A stretch of DNA of 64,000 bases, from the NCBI GenBank assembly GCA_009733575.1, contig ML769699.1, positions 1-64,000 on the forward strand, written 5' to 3'. The DNA is from Gymnopus androsaceus JB14 (taxonomy: Eukaryota; Basidiomycota; Agaricomycetes; Agaricales; Omphalotaceae). The notes under the pieces were generated by a model that saw nothing but the letters and a program-made list of their open reading frames with translations, did no database searches and was not told where the DNA came from. A program made the position numbers and the translations under genes. Of the stretch, positions 1 to 12,894 are shown piece by piece. How positions within the stretch are numbered: the first letter of the stretch is position 1; each line of letters begins with the position of its first letter.

Positions 1-178
1 TACCTTCTTTGTTTACTTATTCATTATTCATTATCCATTACTCAAGTCTCGGTACTTAATACACTTATTATAGATGGTTGTTGTGCTTATTGCTCACTGC
101 TTATTATTGTCTTATTCATTTGGTGTTTCAGTGCTTAAATTCAAGTGACTCATAATAAACTTAAAGATTGACACCTCA

Positions 179-253
179 CAGGTTTGAACTCTCAGCCTCA
201 CAGTCAACTGGATTATATAAGCAATAACACGAGAGCTCAAAACCACTGAACTA
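179..253 (-). repeat. tRNA-derived SINE head (candidate)
   Basis: Read on the minus strand, TAGTTCAGTGG at 253-243 matches a pol III A box (TRGCNNAGTGG type) and GAGTTCAAACCTG at 191-179 matches a B box (GGTTCGANTCC type). Their spacing of about 60 bases is tRNA-like. The intervening bases do not fold into an obvious full cloverleaf, so this is more likely the tRNA-derived head of a SINE than a working tRNA. Upstream and downstream limits are not visible. Confidence 0.5.
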
Positions 254-569
254 TCTTGATGTAAGATATGCTAGAAACTTTGTGCACTATATACACTAAC
301 TAGTGGAGTCAGCATCACCTATAAGAAAATTGGGGAGCACTTGGTCATAGGTGCACATGAACCCATTCTCTCACCATAGTCTACCGAGACTATCTCCAAT
401 GTTACCATTAATTATTCTTAGGTAAAAAGGGCTTGAAATACAAAAACTAGACTCAATGTTTTGTTTTTTGGTTTATTTTATTTTATTGTGAATATAATGT
501 AGTTTTTAATCAAGACATAAAGTATGCAGGCCAAAACATCGGATGGGCGCTTGAATCACGTGCTCGTAA

Positions 570-890
570 GCACGAGCACATGATCCCTCTCCCAGGGTGT
601 CCCAGGGCTTCCTAGAGCCTTCCCAGGATCCCTAGGAATTTGCCCATTTCCCAGGCAGCCCAAGCAACCTGAGCAGCCTAGGGTTTTAACCAAATCCTGA
701 AGCCCTTTGGGCTTGCTTGAGGCTAATTTCTGATTAACTTCAGAGATACTCAAGGATCCCTAGAATTTGGCCAAAATCCTGGGCTACCTGGGGTGCTTGG
801 GTTGCCTAGTGTTGCCTAGGAATTAGCCAAATTCCTGGGCATCCCTGAGAGTGACCAGGCATACCTGGACTTGCCTGGGCTTTAGGTAGT
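570..890. repeat. CCCAGG/CCTGGG word array
   Basis: The stretch is dominated by variants of CCCAGG and its complement CCTGGG. There are three degenerate copies of a longer block reading roughly CCTAGGAATTTGCC followed by CCAGG words, at about 630-665, 750-792 and 813-848. A hairpin-capable palindrome (CGTGCTCG/CGAGCACG) lies just before it at about 558-582. I see no coding potential; the minus-strand open frames are products of the low complexity. Confidence 0.6.
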
Positions 891-1860
891 TTTCCAGATG
901 GCAGTTTATGCCAGTCGCTTTGCAAGGGATAATTACAATAAGCTTTTGATGACAACTCAGATTAGATAAGATATATACTACACTACTCTCATTATCCTCC
1001 CTTGCAAACACAAATGGGAAGGAGTCTGCCACCAGACACATTTCTGGTAAGCAGAAATATGGGATATCATGAGTGTTTTATTGCTCTGGAAGGAACAGTA
1101 GGAATGTCATATACTGTACCATTTTGATTGATTCAGCAGGCCCCTGTGACTGTGACTGACCTAACGAAATTTTGGATTCGGCACCTCGCGGTGGAGCCGC
1201 GTGACCCCAGCACTGGTCAAATTTCAGCACGTCAGAACGCCTCCATGACCCGTGACCGCCGAATCGATCAAAATGGTACAGTATCATGATGTATTGAAGT
1301 TGTGCTGAATCTTCAAAATTCAGCTTAATCTTTGAGTCATTTAATACAATGAATCAGCTGTCCTTGCTTTTGACTCAAATATTGGACTGATTGGGTAAAT
1401 TTCAGTATATTTTGTATAGTGCCAACATATTTCTTGATATATCTGATTTCTGGTCAATTTTCTGCTCAGCAGAAATTTGTCCATTTTTGGTGTGAATGCA
1501 ATGAATGTTGCTGGCTACTGCCCAGTGCTTGACCATGACACATACATTTAAGCCCTAGACACAGATCTTGTTAACAGATATGACTACAACTGTAGGTTTT
1601 ACATTAGTATATAAATTACTACAACTGTAGGTACTCTCAATTATGTGTTATATTTTAATACAATTTGGCACACAAATTTCTGGCCCTAAAGCCTCATTTG
1701 CACTTATTTTGATAGGCGTCAACTCCTAACCCTAACCCCAGAACCCCAGCCCCTTACCTCTAACCCAGCACATTCAGCAGTGCCAGCAGCTGGACTAGCC
1801 CTCTAATGTTAGCCCTGGCATTACTTAGAAAGAAAAAAATTTCATTAAATATGGTAGATC

Positions 1861-1930
1861 CCAGGATTGAACACTCATGGGCAGCTGACTGCACCTGTCA
1901 GGACTACTGACCAAGAATCCCACTATGCTA
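1861..1930 (-). repeat. tRNA-derived SINE head (candidate)
   Basis: On the minus strand, TAGCATAGTGGG at 1930-1919 fits an A box and GTGTTCAATCCTGG at 1874-1861 fits a B box, about 55 bases apart. Sequence after the B box runs into ATCTACCATATTT and an A/T-rich stretch ending in a run of A on the plus strand. The resemblance to the 179-253 element is in the promoter boxes only, so the two may be different families. Confidence 0.45.
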
Positions 1931-2205
1931 TAAGGCACATGTGTGTGAAATTCCTATAGACTAGATTGTTAAGCAATATGACCAAGTGGAGACCTTGATA
2001 GGTGGGATCAGTGAGCGGGGGCGAAATGGGGGCAAGAAAGATCAATTGGAAACAGTCTAGCTACTGGTCTATATAGGGTCTAGATAGGGGCAAACAGAAA
2101 AGGTATAGCTTCATGGCCAACATCATAGGTCATGCACATAGAACATACTAGAAGGATACTACCATGTATGTAATGAATACAGTACAACAGCATATAAGGA
2201 CCTGT

Positions 2206-2385
2206 ACATCAGCAAAACCTGTACCATCACAATACATTTTGTTTGTCTCTGGAGCAAGGATAGTAATTCCAGAGATCTCCAGAGACCTCCAGAGATGTCT
2301 GGAGGAGTTTGACAGCTTTTTGACAGCTGTCAGAGCTCTGGAGATCTCTGGAGACCTCTGGAGACCAACCAGGTTTTGCAGATGT
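2206..2385. mobile_element. Short TIR element with self-complementary interior (copy 1)
   Basis: The ends are ACATCAGCAAAACCTG at 2206-2221 and CAGGTTTTGCAGATGT at 2370-2385, a 16-base inverted repeat with one mismatch. The same ends bound two elements near 43.7-45.0 kb. A TA lies at each edge, as expected of a TA target duplication. The interior is built from CCAGAGA-type words on the left and their complement TCTCTGG on the right, so the whole unit could form a long hairpin. No transposase is encoded, so it would be non-autonomous. Confidence 0.6.
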
Positions 2386-3392
2386 AGTACTGCTAATGAT
2401 AACAACTTCTACTGGTCTTCTACCTCTCTCTATCTGCTCTACAAGCTTAATCACTTGGTGAGTGTTAGTCACTGCACTTCCTAGCTTATATGCTTCGCAA
2501 CAGCAGATGTGTAACATGTACTGAGATCAGACATAGAATACACATTCACATAGGCTGAAAACAACTCATATGAAATGGAAAACCAATGTTATGAGGATAC
2601 AGAAGCTTCAAAAAGCATGTACTGTACCGTTTTGACCAAAAGTTCAGTCATGCATCACTTTGGCTCAAAATGAACAGTTCATGGGAGGGTGTCACTGGTC
2701 ATTTTGGGCTGTGAACACTGTGACAAGTGAAAAAAAATATCCCTCCAAAATGGTATAAAAAAAATCCTTAAAAGCACTCAAATTAGCCTTGATTTACTTA
2801 CAAGCAAACCATTTCTGGCTTCAAAACAATATATCCACCATATCATGAACCAGAAAGACAGGTGGATCCAATGCCAGTGAACAGTTCACAAATCAGTCAC
2901 AGGTCACTGCACTTCATGAACACTGAATTTTCTGAACAGTAGAGGTCACACATCACATACCATGAACTTTTGGTCAAAACAGTACAGTACTGCAGAAAGG
3001 AAACATGTACTGTTATGTACTGAACATGCATTGAGAGCATGAAAATCATCATTTAATCATGTATATAAGTGTGAAAACCATATACTTTGGTGCAAAATAA
3101 CATGCACTTTGGGGTGACATACATTGGAAAATAATTTAATTTTGACTCACTGTTAATGCCATACATTATTGCCAAAATCCTAAGGCTTGATAATTGAATT
3201 CAGAATTTGGAGGCAGGGCACGGACATGTACCATATGTGCTCTTCGATTCGAGAATAATCAAGGATAACTGTTTGCATTCGGACTTGGACTTGAACTCAA
3301 GAGATCTAGAGATAGAGTATCGGTCTAGTGTATAGTAAATTTGACAGTGAAAGATATGTAATACATAGATATGTAGAGCATTCGGTCCTAAA

Positions 3393-5035
<1,643 letters not shown>

Positions 5036-5088
5036 CTGATCTGTTATGAAGCAGATCGAGGTAGGGGACAGGAGAGAAGTTAAGACCC

Positions 5089-5095
5089 TTATATA
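5089..5095 (-). promoter_or_regulatory. TATA box of the aldo/keto reductase gene
   Basis: Minus-strand TATATAA lies 54-60 bases upstream of the chosen ATG at 5035, a usual distance for fungal TATA promoters. Confidence 0.45.
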
Positions 5096-6206
5096 CGTCC
5101 GGTAGAGTATACGTCGACACTCGGCTGGATTTCAGCTATTTACAGACTCTTTCCCATTTCTTCAGTGATTCGTCAAGAAAACAGAGTAATATACGGAAGA
5201 CTTCCAGATTATGTGACTTAGTTTCTCCATTCCTATAACGATTCGTCAAGATAAACAGTAATGCGGAACGAAATCGGGGCAGTTTTGAGTCGAGAGCTTT
5301 TTGCGGGCAGACAGATACAGATCAACCGACGGATACGCGGTACAACTTGCTTGAATTCAAGCGGATCGTGAAGCCGCTTGCTCCGACGGTAAACCTAAAA
5401 AGGCAATCTGCTCCTTCTTCTTGACAATGCACAAACCGAAGACTCGACTACCGCTTGACTCATTGATAGTCTTTCCATGACGCGTTGTATAACTAGTCAA
5501 TCCTTCGAGTTGCTGTTCTTCTAGTTGTCCATCTATTCTGCTCAATGATCCCGGCCTATACAAGCTCAGGCATTTTTTGCGCTGGGAATGCCTGAAGGAA
5601 TCTATCGAACACTGAGAGATCGCGGGATATGACTATTCGCAGGAGCTCGTGAGCTGAATTGGTACGTTATTGTCACTATTACTGGTACTGGTGCTAATGC
5701 ATCTGCCCGTAGATAAAAGTTAAGCAATGACAGCTCAAGCAAGGATCTCCTAGTCGAGGAATTGGGGTAAAATCCCTTTCTTGTCCAATATCTTCCTTGC
5801 ATGCTGAATTGGAAACAGATCCTGAATCGACTGTCGTCTTGGCTTGTTATGGTTTATGTGATCGATGGAGATATTGTAGAGTCGGAAAGATACTGAAGCT
5901 GTATAATGGTGCGTCTTTCGTATGCTTTCCCTTTTACTCCTTCGCCTCATCGTTTCCATAGTACCAATATTCGCGCGGACCTGCATGAGCACGCTGGATA
6001 TCCCCATAGACATCTCTGTTGGGCTCAGTTCTCTTCCACCATATCTTACCGTACTCTTCATATATCTGACCTTGCACAACGACTCTTTGGGCTCGTTCAA
6101 CTGTGTACACGATCACCTCCAATCTTTGCAAACTTGCGACGTTTCGGATATACATTGCTGATGCCATCACCGCTGGCCCGCAACTCCGAAACAGCTGTGC
6201 ACTGGT

Positions 6207-6214
6207 ATAAATAA
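6207..6214 (+). promoter_or_regulatory. TATA box of the tetraspan membrane-protein gene
   Basis: TATAAATA lies about 56-63 bases upstream of the ATG at 6270. Confidence 0.5.
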
Positions 6215-6269
6215 TGCCAGCGATGAATTTTTGATCCCCAGACAGCAGGCCTGCTCTCCCCTCATCATC

Positions 6270-7009
6270 ATGAGCACTTCGAGTTCCGCTGAGCGGACGT
6301 CAATGTTATCATCTTCAAGACACCATGTGCTGTACATTGCATTGACGGAATTGATCTTTTCTATTATCTTTCTCATAGTGGGAATACTTTTGTCGTTCAC
6401 TTTGGGTAATTTCCAGTCTCTGGAAATATCGGTGAATGCCTGAACTCATTCAATGTTGTCCACAGGTAAAGAGATCCTAGACGCTGATCTGGTCGCTCTT
6501 GACCTTCATATCTTTGCCTACTTTTTCCTTGCGCTATCTACCATATTAGGGTACGTCTCTTAACGCTTGAATTATTCAGCTGATTCTGATATTTTATCGT
6601 TAGGATATTCGGAGCTGCATATCGATCCCGTTCCCTTGTCGCCATGTTCTGTTCCATGACACTAGCCCAGCTCGTTTTCGGTATCGGGTCTGGCGTTTAC
6701 TGTCTGACAGTACTCTTCGATAATCCAGGAGACCTAGTAATGCGCCTACACTGGCGCAAGTGTATCTCCTTGGATACTGTCTCGAGGAGTTTTTGCGATA
6801 AGACACCCATGATGAAATACTTGACTCTCGCACTTTTCGTGCAAATCTGGTTGATTGAAATCCGTATGTGGTTCGATCGTTTGGGATGATAAAGGTTCTG
6901 ACGTACGTTTCGTATAGTCAGTTTATACAGCTCTCAAGCTTACGTTCAAGAGCTCATGGATGAGGATGGAGATGCGGTGAAGGTGTATGATTACGATGAG
7001 TTCTGGTGA
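6270..7009 (+). CDS. Four-helix (tetraspan-like) membrane protein, function unknown
   Basis: Four exons joined by three GT-AG introns (GTAATT...CACAG, GTACGT...CGTTAG, GTATGT...GTATAG) give about 195 residues with no frame break. There are four hydrophobic helices: about 18-45, 55-78, 85-110 and 145-168. A short loop between helices 3 and 4 contains two Cys (RKCISL and SFCDK). The acidic C-terminus ends YDYDEFW. The plan recalls fungal tetraspanin-like proteins, but the CCG signature is absent, so I do not call it a tetraspanin. A TATA box precedes it. The last two exons were duplicated to 10684-11036. Confidence 0.75.
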
Positions 7010-8616
7010 ATGGGAGAGGATAGAGAGTATTTCGAAGTGCAACGTTTGGTACTTATCTGAGAATTGACAAACTTGAATGACCTCTTCGCTGACTGCCGCC
7101 AGTACAAGCACAGGAAGGAAAATTATTGACGGGATGAAAAAGTCAAACAATATCTTCTTACCGTCGCTTTCATGAGCTCTGCAGGTTTCTGAAAATATTT
7201 CGGAATCTCTTTCAGAATCGGATGGCTTTCCGCAGCCAGCGTGGATGGTATTTGCAGATGCCCGACGGAACCTAGAATTTTGTTCATGCCAAAGAGTAAA
7301 GGAACAAGGATACAATACAAAAAGGAAATGTCACAAAGACTGACGTTTTACGAGCGCAAAATCATGCTGAGACTGGAACTACGTACTACCGACCAACGAT
7401 CTACGACCCACTTATGCTGGAGAAGTGGCTGTCAGTTTCTTCTAACATTCTTTTCTTCTGTAATACTGGACGCAGCGCAATTTTTCCGACGTCGGGACGC
7501 CCCAGAGATGCTCAAAATCCACTTAAAAGGGACCCAGCTACGACGGATTCCAAAGCTGCTGGTCAGATTCTTCTTTGCCGGTCAGAAAAAATGTGGTCGC
7601 TCTTCACCTTACGATCAACAGAATCTTCAGTCTACGCAAACTCACTGGCACTAATTATGCTTTTTTAACTGTGCTTATTTTGCCTTTTTGGGTACCTGTA
7701 AGCGACTATGAATAATACTGTTTTTAGGAGAGACTGACTGTGAATTTAGGCTGACATTAAAGTGGAATCCCGCTTCAACTGGAATTCCGTGGAGGCATTC
7801 CACACTCGAGAGTCGGTGCCATTTGATGCTCGCGAAGCAGCCGGAGATTCCCCAACCACAGCCAACCACCGAGGCCACTGATTTGTCATTCATCCCCCTC
7901 CAGGTCCGACACTGTACTGCTTGCGGACTTTGTCGTGCGGGCTATCACGAAGAACATTGAAAAGCTGCTGACCAAAGCTGCTGAAAAGCTGGGAATTACC
8001 AAATTGCCGATATCAGTAACGGTCAATCCTAAGTTGCTTGGTCTCTCTGCCATTAGCCGCTTAAGTTCACGTTACCGCTCCCTATTTGTGTGCCTCCATG
8101 TATTGCAGAAATGGACAGCTTAGGTGACCCAGAACATAAGGAATTGGTTGCGAGCGGTGTGATTTATTCGCTGGTCACTCCAAAATAGAAGGGTTTAAGT
8201 TGACCATTCGGCCATATCCTTTGGTGTTTGAGGCAGTAGAGATGTGTAAGTATGTGCGTGGAGCCTGTTTCTATACTGTTACTTTCCAGTACTAGGAAGG
8301 CGGAGGATTTAAAAACAAACAAGTGCTGGGTGAACGTAAACGCTGTAAAACAGCATGCCACGCGAGGAATAGTAGTTGATCTACTACTAGCGGCTACTAG
8401 TGGGCCAGCTGCAAAGATGTGCGTGGATAGACGCCGACGACCCGTACTTTTGATTTTCATCATCAAATACCAATGTCTGAGGAAAGTTCAGACTGGAAAA
8501 GTAGAGGTAAACTCCATATAGCGTGTTGCAGGTTCCAGACATTTTGAATATAGGCTCCATATCTGATGTGCTGGACTTGCCCCCATGGCCATATATCGAC
8601 ACTCATTATGCAATGA
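7010..8616. other. Gene-free stretch sharing blocks with 10.9-12.2 kb
   Basis: Downstream of the tetraspan gene. 7010-7240 is repeated directly near 11037-11260. About 7300-7420 is repeated in inverted orientation near 11380-11470. About 7490-7660 (tcgggacgcccca, gatcaacagaatctt, ctaattatgctt) is repeated directly near 11980-12150. Open frames here, including one at 7935-8123 rich in Lys and Leu, have no recognisable domain. Confidence 0.5.
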
Positions 8617-8868
8617 TTGCAACTGAATTTGAACATGGAGAAATTACGCTGCTCCGATATTATCAGCGAAATTCGTTCCAGGAATCCTCCCTCTCCGTCG
8701 AAGCTACCATTTCTCGATCTTCTAGCAGACGATACACAAGAAGCCATGGATCGTTGTCAGCTCGAGCTCGACCGATTGCAGCGGCTCACTGCCGTCTTGG
8801 AGGCGTCATTAATATTATGCCTCGTCTATGATTATAAATGGTCGTGCACGTTGAACGTTGAACTTTGA
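8617..8868 (+). pseudogene. F-box-protein N-terminal fragment (candidate)
   Basis: An 83-codon frame contains a stretch resembling the coiled region that precedes the F-box in many mushroom F-box proteins: LLADDTQEAMDRCQLELDRL followed by LQRLTAVLEAS. The expected LP-x-E-x-L F-box motif does not follow. The frame runs into unrelated hydrophobic residues and stops at 8868. I read it as a truncated relic, but it could be chance. Confidence 0.3.
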
Positions 8869-8996
8869 AGGAGGACAATAGATCGGAATTGAAAAATGGA
8901 TAATGATCTGATCATAATAAGTCTTTGTTCACCGAAAGTGGTCGTGTTACGATAATAGATCTTTGTGATTAGTGCGCACGCCACTCGAGCTCGGAC

Positions 8997-9003
8997 TATA
9001 AAA
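8997..9003 (+). promoter_or_regulatory. TATA box before the 9041 gene
   Basis: TATAAAA lies 38-44 bases upstream of the ATG at 9041, the best-placed TATA of the window. It is the main non-coding argument that the following frame is a real gene. Confidence 0.55.
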
Positions 9004-9040
9004 GTAAGCCGCCGAAAACCTAGCTGTTACTTTCAACAAT

Positions 9041-9810
9041 ATGCCTAAACAACCTCCTGCCCAGTCCACACGACCCCGTCATGCTAAACCACGAAATAAG
9101 TTCGAGGCGGCTGCACTGGAAATAGATGCCTTGGTGAAGTTACCCGATGACTTCTTTCCGACTGATGCAGAAATCGATGCAGAGCTGGCAAACATCGATG
9201 CTGCGACCGACGCAGAGAATGGCAAGAAGACACACCCCAGATTCTACCAGCCCTGCACCCATGAAGCGCGTAGGCAACGTTACCATGAGGCTTGGGACTA
9301 GTTGTTCGAACAAGCAGGTCGAGACACGATGGATGTTTGGGGTGTATGTCTGCCTCTCTTTGGATTACTCTTTGATTCTGACGATCTCACCTGGTAATGT
9401 CTCCTCTGCAGCTCAAACCACAGAAAGGAGACCGTGTACAAATCATCCCAATACCTGACAGTGGGTTTACCATCCGTGTGTGGCATAGCGGCCTTAGCGA
9501 CCCTGACGACCAAGACGAGTGCTGTCTGGACTTCATCAACTTGTTGACCCAGAGAGCCACGAATGCTCCAGAGGGCTGGCAACTGCTTCGTGCAAATCAG
9601 TCTGGTATGCGTTCGGTTCGTAATCCCTTCGCGGGAGGAGTGTTTTGGCTACTAGAGGAAAAACACTCCTCCAGGAGAGGAGAGGTTCGACATCAAGCGA
9701 GCTAAATCTTATGCACTGAGACGGCCAGGTCATCCAGATTTCTTCTTTGATATACCAATGAAGTCAATTCATGGGGCTGCTCAGCCGAGAGATTCAAGAG
9801 CCGCTGTGTA
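9041..9810 (+). CDS. Unknown small soluble protein (possible intron-hidden stop)
   Basis: Not recognised. Exon 1 starts MPKQPPAQSTRP and is rich in Asp/Glu/Ala (about residues 28-62). In the straight frame TAG at 9298-9300 interrupts it. A 48-base GT-AG segment beginning GTAGGC and ending CAAGCAG removes that stop without changing frame. A clear intron follows (GTATGT...CTCTGCAG, ending near 9411), then LKPQKGDRVQIIPIPDSGF. A last intron ending CTCCTCCAG near 9674 joins to a C-terminus ending RDSRAAV near 9810. The product would be about 185-200 residues. If the 48-base segment is not spliced, the gene is broken by a CAG-to-TAG-like stop. Confidence 0.5.
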
Positions 9811-10683
9811 GGGATTATTTTTCCATTTTGATCGAGAATTCAAATGTATACATATGTATGGCTTGTTAAATCGACGGTTCAACTACATTCTTGTGTCATT
9901 GGTAGCTCAAAATTAATGAGGGTTAACTTCTGGCTGTCGTCCCCAATGCATCCAACTCTTTTTAGTACACGCCTCCAAACACCGTAGTTTTATATTCTGA
10001 TTTTTTCTCTTTCGATTTCAGGATACCAAGTACCTAGTCTCGTGCTCCTAAGCCAAAACTCTGCTTCAGGAATGGTTGAATCGAACTGCGCATACGTATA
10101 ACTTGAAATCCTTGAGAAGTTATCAATGAGAATCTTATCTAACTCGGGTGACTCGGACTCTGAGAAGGAATTGATGCTACTAGCATGAAGTATAGCCCAA
10201 GATTACTTGCCACTGGTAATGATGTCCCAAGGACCATTCGTCTTCTATCGATCTCGAGCCTGTATGCATTTGTTGAATTTTCTCCGATGCTAACTAAGTA
10301 TCATTGTCAGTATTAATTAAGGCATAAAGAATTCGACAGCTCAGAGAAAGATATTTGTGGATATAAAAGGAAGGAGCCGAGTCAAAAGGTCAAAGCGTAT
10401 CATATCACTCACAAAAATCGAAATTCGAAGAACTTCGATATCATTATGACACGCGATTACATCAAATAAGGGTTTTTCAACGAAGCATATGCATGAGAGC
10501 CATGAGAGGGCACGGGCTTCGTATGTTTCGAGTCGAATTTGTGATGCGGTGTTCAATGGTCTTCAATATCTTTCAACGCACATCAGTAAATCGGGGAGAG
10601 TATGCTTGTATAAGAAAGTACTCAATGGATTGAAAGGTACTCACCGAATAAATGCGAACTCTAGCCTGCCACAATATTCATCA
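9811..10683. other. Intergenic, no gene seen
   Basis: AT-rich sequence. Only short open frames without recognisable domains or credible splice patterns are present. Confidence 0.5.
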
Positions 10684-11036
10684 TAATGCGTGCCCAGCTC
10701 GTTTTCGGTATCGGATCTGGTGTTTACTGTCTGAGAGTACTCTTCGATAATCCAGGAGACCTATTAATGCGCCTACACTGGCGCAAGTGTATCTCCTTGG
10801 ATACTGTCTTCAGGAGTTTTTGCGACAAGACACTCATGATGAATTACTTGACTCTCGCACTTTTCGTGCAAATCTGGTTGATTCAGATTCGTATGTGGTT
10901 CGATCGTTTGGGATGACAGAGGTTTTAATGTACGTTTCGTGTAGTCGGTTTATACAGCTCTCAAGCTTACGTTCAAGAGCTCATGGATGAGGATGGAGAT
11001 GCGGTGAAGGTGTATGATTACAATAAGTTTTGGTGA
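10684..11036 (+). pseudogene. Truncated duplicate of the tetraspan membrane-protein gene
   Basis: From GCCCAGCTCGTTTTCGG on, this copies exons 3 and 4 of the 6270 gene almost base for base, including the last intron (GTATGTGG...GTGTAG) and the terminal exon ending in TTTTGGTGA. Exons 1 and 2, hence the first two helices, are missing; an unrelated sequence precedes it. Substitutions are few (for example L-to-R and V-to-F in the loop), so the duplication is fairly recent. A short product starting at the ATG at 10686 could be made but would have only two helices. Confidence 0.75.
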
Positions 11037-12894
11037 ATGTTGGTTTCCGTGAGAGGGTAGAGAGTATTTCGAAGTGTAACCTTTGGTAATTATTTAAGAA
11101 TTGACAAACGTGAATGAGCTCCTCGCTGACTGCCGCCAGCAAAGGAACAGGAATAGTTCAGAATTGTCGGCATTGATGGGATGAAGAAGTTAGATTTAAA
11201 ACAAAATATGGAATCTCTCGAGTCGCATGGCTTTCCACAGCCAGCATGCATGCCCTTGGTCTCCAGATGGCAACTTTTCAGCATAAGTGGGTCATAGGAT
11301 GTCTGTCTTCAAGTAGGGTTTGCTCCTTCTCTCATCGATGTCTTCAGCGCGAGCACCATTTCTCGATTTCGTGAAACAGCCATTGCTAATTAGCACCCAA
11401 TCACTAGTTCCAGTCTCAGCACGACTATACGCTCGTAAAACGGTCAGTCTTTGTGATATTTCCTTTTGTGCTGTATCCTTTACTCCCTTACTAGTTGCGC
11501 TTTTAGCATGAACGAAATTCTACGCGCCTAGGCTATCTGCAAATACTCTCTGTATTTTTTTCCTCTGTAGCCAACGCGGGCCAATCAATGTGTCAAGAGG
11601 CAAAAACGAATAAGTTTTGTTGAAACATTTTATTCGAGTTCTTGAGCGCCGTCTTCAGTTCACGTTGTAGGCGCCATGAACTGTGGTTAGTTCGTTCTTA
11701 CTTCCATCAGCACTGACTTATTGACTAGTTAAATTCAGGGCAAATGCTTTGGCCGATGCTAAACGAACAAAAAAAGAGTTTCTGGCTCGCAACGAAAGCT
11801 CAAATTTCTTGATCTTATACTGATCAAATATTTCCAACTATTTAAATGCTTGGCCTTAGATACGGAACGCAGAATAGGATAAAGTAGCTTGCTGAGCTGA
11901 GGTAGAATCTCCCAAGCACGCAAAGTGTTTGGTAAAGCTCGCCTAACTAAGCGCTAAAGGTATGCAATGTTTTGACATCGGGACGCCCCAAGATGCTCAT
12001 GAACCACTTAAACCTGCAAGATATTCCACAGCTGCAGGTCAGAGAAAGGCTGGTCGCTCTTCGCCTCCCGATCCCTCCTATTCAATAATCACCTCACGAT
12101 CAACAGAATCTTGAGTCCGCACAGATTCACTGCGCTATGCCTAATTATGCTTGTTAACTTTGCTTATTTTGTTGCCTGGAGGTCCCGAATGCACAAAAAC
12201 TTTAGCTGTGATGTTGCGTTTTATCAACTTTATATCAGCGGGAGGCACTTCAGAGTTATTTTGAACACCGATACCAACTTATTGGGGAAAAAACTGATCC
12301 TTTGCTTTCCCAGGCCAGCCATTCTTTTTGCACTTCAAGTTCCTTCAGATTTTTCGGCATTAATGTACAATGGCAAGGTAATACAGGGTGTCATCTGCAA
12401 AGTCATTGGATTAGATAGATAGATCGTGTACGGGATCTCAGAGAGTATACCTGCGAAACACACCGTAGCTTTTCCTCTTATTTAACGCTTTGACCTCACG
12501 GTGTAACAGGTTGCAATAAGTAGAGAAATATAGCAAAAATAGATAGAGCTAGTACATGGAGATACATAGATAGGTAAAACATACATCATATCACAGTTCA
12601 AAGAAATGAGAAGAGTCTTTAGACGGAATCAATTATATCCGTCGTGGTCACCTTTTTCATCCAGCCACAACCTGTTTCCCTTTAGACCTGGCTACTACTA
12701 GAACACTCAGTGCTCAATAGCGATCGTATATTATAATCATCTCTGACACAAACCAGCTCAGAGGTCAATTTCGACAAGCGGGCTCGAAGGTGCTCAATGC
12801 ATAATAATTGCTCTGGGGACCAGCCTATGTTTCGCAGATTTTGTAGGAAAGTGGACTTGTTTAGGGATAAATCTAGGGAGGCTGCAGCTAATCG
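11037..12894. other. Rearranged duplicate flank, no gene seen
   Basis: 11037-11260 continues the direct duplication of 7010-7240. About 11380-11470 matches 7300-7420 in reverse orientation. About 11980-12150 matches 7490-7660 directly. About 12480-12510 carries tatttaacgctttgacctc, which also occurs at 46557-46575. The ORF at 12111-12422 lies over the duplicated block and has no domain. Confidence 0.5.

Larger units (their letters stand above)
1..3392. other. Repeat-rich gene-free region
   Basis: I see no credible protein-coding gene here; the short open frames have no recognisable domains. The stretch is AT-rich and made of repeat debris: a tRNA-like SINE head near 179-253, a CCCAGG/CCTGGG word array at about 570-890, a second SINE head near 1861-1930, and a small terminal-inverted-repeat element at 2206-2385. 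From about 2600 to 3100 similar words recur (catgaac, tggtcaaaa, gtactgta) without clear unit boundaries. A short TAACCC-like run near 1728-1740 is too short to be telomeric. Confidence 0.6.
5036..6269. other. Intergenic region between reductase and tetraspan gene
   Basis: This divergent promoter region has no gene I can support. Minus-strand open frames at 5750-6170 are rich in Arg, Tyr and Glu but have no recognised domain and cannot be joined into a convincing gene. They could be leader sequence or a relic. The right edge carries the promoter of the plus-strand membrane-protein gene. Confidence 0.4.

Noticed and set aside
1728..1745. Interstitial telomere-like TAACCC repeat
   Set aside because: Only about two units, embedded in AT-rich repeat debris; too short to mean anything.
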